The notes beneath the pieces are model-generated. The model searched no databases. It saw only the letters and a program-made list of their open reading frames with translations, and had not been told where the DNA came from. From CALMEH01 sp964548225 (GTDB taxonomy: Bacteria > Acidobacteriota > Blastocatellia > Pyrinomonadales > Pyrinomonadaceae), in assembly GCA_964548225.1 (NCBI GenBank), contig CAZJQP010000043.1, positions 1 to 40,014 of the forward strand: a DNA stretch of 40,014 nt, in the 5' to 3' direction. The position numbers and the translations under genes are program-made. Each line of letters starts with the position of its first letter. Positions within the stretch are counted from its first letter, which is position 1. Positions 37,311 to 40,014 of the stretch are shown here, piece after piece.

Positions 37311-38501
37311 ATGGCGAAAAAATTACGCATAGATTGGTTTTTATTTGCGATTGCCGCAAGCCTTGCGCTGTTTGGGGCAGTAATGGTTTATTCTGCGTCT
37401 GCCATGATTTCCTTGCGCGAAACCGCGAACAACGCCGGTGGAGCGACGCAGTTTGCTTATTTTTTCAAGCAGTTCGGTTTTACTCTTGCGGGGCTTTTTG
37501 CAATGTATATCGGTTCGCGCATTGATTACAAACTTTACCAAAATAAATACGTTGTGATGGGCATTTTGGTCGTAACCGTCTTGCTTTTGCTCACGGTTTT
37601 CGGTTTTCCCGCCATTAACGGCGCGAAGCGTTGGATTCGTTTCGCGGGTGTTTCTTTTCAGCCTTCGGAAGTCGCCAAATTAGCTTTGCCGATATTCTTA
37701 GCGTGGTTTTTGACCGAAAAAGAAAAGGTCATTGGAGATTTGAAAGAAACGGTTTTGCCCTGTTTGGCAGTTTTGGCTTTTCTGGGCGGTTTGGTTGTTC
37801 TCGAACCCGATTTGGGAACGACGATTGTGCTGTGCGCGGTTTTCGTGGCGGTTTATTTTGCCGCCGGAGCGCGAATTTTGCACTTGGCAACGGTCGGCGC
37901 AGGATTGCTTGTTTTCGGTGTTGGAATGCTGATTTTCGCCCCGTGGCGCGTTAAAAGATTGATGGCGTTTTTTGACCCGTGCGCTCCCGAACACGCGGCG
38001 GACGCGGGCTACCAAGTTTGTCAATCGCTCTACGCAATCGGTTCGGGCGGAGTGCTTGGCGAAGGTTTTGCCAAAGGTCAGCAGAAACTTTTCTACCTGC
38101 CGTATCCTTATTCCGACTTTATTTTTTCGGTTGTCGGCGAAGAATTGGGATTGGTCGGCACGTTGGCGGTCGTGATTGCCTTCGGGCTTCTTTTGTGGCG
38201 CGGAACTCGCGCCGCGCTTCTCGCGCCCGACAGATTTGGAATGCTTTTGGGAATTGGAATTATCACGGGAATTACCGTGCAAGCGTTATTTAACATTTCG
38301 GTCGTGATTTCGATTCTGCCCGCAAAGGGAATTCCTCTGCCGTTTATTTCTTACGGCGGAAGTTCAATAATTGTAACGCTTTTTGCCGTCGGAATTTTGC
38401 TGAATATTTCGCAATACGCGGGTTTTGCTTCAACGGAAAGAAGCGTGGAAACCAATAATTTTGTGAAGCGCAAAAAGAAAAAAATCACGGGATTGAGATA
38501 A
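37311..38501 (+). CDS. ftsW: Septal peptidoglycan polymerase FtsW (SEDS family)
   Basis: 396 aa from ATG 37311 (MAKKLRIDWFLFAIAAS). A start at 37275 would encode MQARRLRSSQ, which is only a translation of the repeat arm, and is rejected. About ten membrane helices. SEDS motifs: 'GVMVYSAS'-like AVMVYSASAM near the start, 'NGAKRWIRFAGVSFQPSEVAKLALPIFLAW', 'VVLEPDLGTTIVL', 'QSLYAIGSGGVLGEGFAKGQQKLFYLPYPYSDFIFSVVGEELG' and 'LPFISYGGSSIIVTLFAVGILLNISQ'. FtsW polymerises septal glycan strands with FtsI. Confidence 0.96.
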   Translation: MAKKLRIDWFLFAIAASLALFGAVMVYSASAMISLRETANNAGGATQFAYFFKQFGFTLAGLFAMYIGSRIDYKLYQNKYVVMGILVVTVLLLLTVFGFPAINGAKRWIRFAGVSFQPSEVAKLALPIFLAWFLTEKEKVIGDLKETVLPCLAVLAFLGGLVVLEPDLGTTIVLCAVFVAVYFAAGARILHLATVGAGLLVFGVGMLIFAPWRVKRLMAFFDPCAPEHAADAGYQVCQSLYAIGSGGVLGEGFAKGQQKLFYLPYPYSDFIFSVVGEELGLVGTLAVVIAFGLLLWRGTRAALLAPDRFGMLLGIGIITGITVQALFNISVVISILPAKGIPLPFISYGGSSIIVTLFAVGILLNISQYAGFASTERSVETNNFVKRKKKKITGLR

Positions 38502-38507
38502 AGAGCA

Positions 38508-38867
38508 GTGGAATATCTTGTTTTGAAAAATTTGAAGTTTTCGACTGCTGATGCTGAAAATCCAGAGATTTTTTTCTTCAATGGAACAACGCTTTGGCTA
38601 AAATTTTTCGATTGGCGCGAACAGGTTTTCCGCATTGAATTTTCAGCGATAGTTGCTTTTAGTTGGAATCAAGAGGAAGTTGACCATAAGGAAATGAGTG
38701 ATGATTGTGTTTATGAAGTTCAAAACTCGAATTGGCTGAAAAAACACAAAGAAATCGGAACGGTTTGGAATATTGAAAATTATAAACACTACAAATTCTG
38801 TTTCAATGCTTACGGAATTTTAGATGTGATTTTTGAAGAAATGAAAGTCATAGATGATGACAAGTAA
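38508..38867 (+). CDS. Hypothetical protein between ftsW and murG
   Basis: 119 aa from GTG 38508, 6 bases after the ftsW stop codon. It has no signal peptide or membrane helix. The composition is aromatic and acidic (EIFFFNGTTLWLKFFDWREQVFRIEF, NSNWLKKHKEIGTVWNIENYKHYKFCFNAYGILDVIFEEM), as in small beta-rich immunity-like or DUF proteins; I cannot name the family. The murG ATG follows 9 bases after its stop codon, so it is translated from the cluster message. Confidence 0.6.
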   Translation: MEYLVLKNLKFSTADAENPEIFFFNGTTLWLKFFDWREQVFRIEFSAIVAFSWNQEEVDHKEMSDDCVYEVQNSNWLKKHKEIGTVWNIENYKHYKFCFNAYGILDVIFEEMKVIDDDK

Positions 38868-38876
38868 TATTGCTAT

Positions 38877-39947
38877 ATGAAAGTGCTGATTGCCGCCGGA
38901 GGAACGGGCGGACATATTTATCCGGGAATTGCCGTGGCGAAAGAAATTTTGCGGCGCGATGAAGAATCGGAAGTTTTGTTCGTCGGCACGGCGCGAGGTT
39001 TGGAAACGAAAATTGTTCCCGATAACGGTTTTCAGCTTTCTTTGATACATAGCGCGGGATTGAAAAATGTCGGGTTTGTCGGCAAATTGAAAGGCTTGCT
39101 GATTTTGCCGAAAAGTTTTTTTGAGGCGCGGCGTTTGATAAAAGATTTTAAGCCGGATGTGGTCGTCGGCGCGGGCGGATATGTTTCCGGTCCGGTGCTT
39201 TTGGTGGCAAGTTTGATGCGGATTCCAACGCTGGTAATGGATTCAAACGCGCTTCCGGGTTTTACAAATCGCCGTTTGGCAATGTTTGTTACCAAAGCCG
39301 CCTTGACGTTTGACGAAGCCTTGCCCTATTTTGGCAAAAAAGGTGTCGTAACCGGCAATCCGGTGCGAAAAGAGTTTTTTGAAATTGCCCCGAAATTGCG
39401 CGGCGAGAAGATAAATTTGCTTATCTTCGGCGGTTCTCAAGGCGCGAGAGCGATAAATAACGCAATGGCTGACGCGCTTTCCGATTTGCCCGCCGAAAAG
39501 TTGGAAATTACGCATCAGACGGGCGAAAGCGACTTTGAAAAATTGAAGGAAAGCTATTTGCAATCCAATTTCGCGGCGGCGGATGTTCGCCCATACATTT
39601 CAAATATGGTCGAAGAATTTGCCAAAGCCGATTTGGTCATTTGCAGAGCCGGCGCAACAACCTGTGCCGAACTTGCGGCATCGGGAAAAGCCTCGATTAT
39701 GATTCCGCTTCCGACTGCCGCCGACGACCATCAGCGCAAAAACGCCGAAGCCTTGGAAAAAAATGGCGCGGCAAAGATGATTTTGCAAAAAGATTTGAGC
39801 GGTGAACGCTTGGCAAACGAAATTTTAGATTTGATAAACGCGCCTGAAAAAATCGGCGCGATGGAAACTTCGGCAAAGAAACTTGCGAGAGCGGATGCGG
39901 CGGAAGTTACGGTAAATATTATTGAGGAGTTAAGAAAAAAGATTTAA
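38877..39947 (+). CDS. murG: UDP-GlcNAc:lipid I N-acetylglucosaminyltransferase MurG
   Basis: 356 aa, normal length. MurG (GT-B fold, inner face of the membrane) adds GlcNAc to lipid I, making lipid II. Motifs: AAGGTGGHIYPGIAVA (6-21), 'VVGAGGYVSGPVLLVA', 'GNPVRKEF', 'LLIFGGSQGARAINNAM' and the C-terminal acceptor/donor loop 'ADLVICRAGATTCAELAASGKASIMIPLPTAADDHQRKNAEAL'. It follows the small hypothetical gene by 9 bases. Confidence 0.97.
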   Translation: MKVLIAAGGTGGHIYPGIAVAKEILRRDEESEVLFVGTARGLETKIVPDNGFQLSLIHSAGLKNVGFVGKLKGLLILPKSFFEARRLIKDFKPDVVVGAGGYVSGPVLLVASLMRIPTLVMDSNALPGFTNRRLAMFVTKAALTFDEALPYFGKKGVVTGNPVRKEFFEIAPKLRGEKINLLIFGGSQGARAINNAMADALSDLPAEKLEITHQTGESDFEKLKESYLQSNFAAADVRPYISNMVEEFAKADLVICRAGATTCAELAASGKASIMIPLPTAADDHQRKNAEALEKNGAAKMILQKDLSGERLANEILDLINAPEKIGAMETSAKKLARADAAEVTVNIIEELRKKI

Positions 39948-39948
39948 C

Positions 39949-39978
39949 GCAAAGGCGCAAAGATGCAAAGGCGCAAAG
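39949..39978. repeat. Direct repeat GCAAAGGCGCAAAG x2
   Basis: Two perfect 14-bp copies separated by AT, one base after the murG stop codon. Same style as the other short tandem repeats in dcw spacers. Confidence 0.85.
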
Positions 39979-39990
39979 TTTTTTTGAAAG

Positions 39991-40014
39991 ATGGTTTCGG
40001 TGAATAAAGTCAAA
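39991..40014 (+). CDS. Possible start of the next dcw gene (truncated by the window end)
   Basis: ATG at 39991 opens a frame MVSVNKVK to the end of the window, with GAAAG just upstream. By position it could be murC or murB, but eight residues cannot identify it. Confidence 0.3.

Overview
The window looks like chromosomal DNA from an Acidobacteriota, most likely class Blastocatellia (Pyrinomonadaceae-like). This is inferred from protein style, not from a marker-gene search. The signs are secreted LamG and FG-GAP/VCBS proteins with 'DYDGDGKTDIAVFRP'-type repeats, a sigma factor / membrane regulator / TPR-CHAT trio, TonB-like proteins with a Cys-containing N-terminal anchor, and a division/cell-wall (dcw) cluster. 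The GC content appears moderate, and intergenic regions are packed with hairpin repeats. No rRNA, tRNA, CRISPR array, prophage or complete insertion sequence was seen.

Layout. 1-4640: three genes for secreted, beta-rich surface proteins; the first is incomplete at its 5' end, the third is on the minus strand. 4664-8869 (minus strand): ruvA and ruvB, separated by a secreted hypothetical gene and a xisH-xisI-DUF7660 cassette in which xisH carries an in-frame stop; a 2OG-Fe(II) oxygenase gene lies just upstream of ruvA. 8965-13865 (plus): rex with a candidate Rex operator over its own promoter, three small anchored proteins (one with a TonB C-terminal domain), then a compact bacterial microcompartment (BMC) locus: class II aldolase with a C-terminal extension, one BMC-H, three BMC-P, a DoxX-family membrane protein and a small Cys-rich protein. 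13937-18836: sigma factor, membrane-anchored regulator, and exported TPR-CHAT protein. 19121-24391: three exported proteins (LamG/VCBS, Tat-exported, FG-GAP/VCBS). 24461-27661 (minus): LemA lipoprotein, nucleotidyltransferase-fold protein, TPM-domain protein, ZIP transporter. 28265-40014 (plus): dcw cluster rsmH-ftsL-ftsI-murF-mraY-murD-(hyp)-ftsW-(hyp)-murG; murE is absent from its usual place and mraZ is not seen in front.

How parts may work together. The strongest candidate for an undescribed system is the sigma/regulator/CHAT module. A promoter-like motif (TGTAAT, 16 bp, CATATAA, with a conserved T-rich spacer) occurs three times: across the sigma gene's stop codon in front of the regulator gene, in front of the LamG/VCBS gene, and in front of the Tat-exported protein gene. 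Two copies are identical over 39 bp. This suggests that the sigma factor drives its own regulator and CHAT gene plus a local set of exported proteins. Rex (an NADH/NAD+ sensor) lies upstream of the BMC locus, which would fit redox control of an aldolase-based organelle; this link is inference.

Intergenic DNA is unusual. Several spacers hold inverted pairs of REP-like units, each with a 5' G(T/A)(T/C)(C/T)nGAG-like tag followed by a short hairpin. Others hold 7-21 bp tandem repeats. Many of these abut start or stop codons in the dcw cluster.
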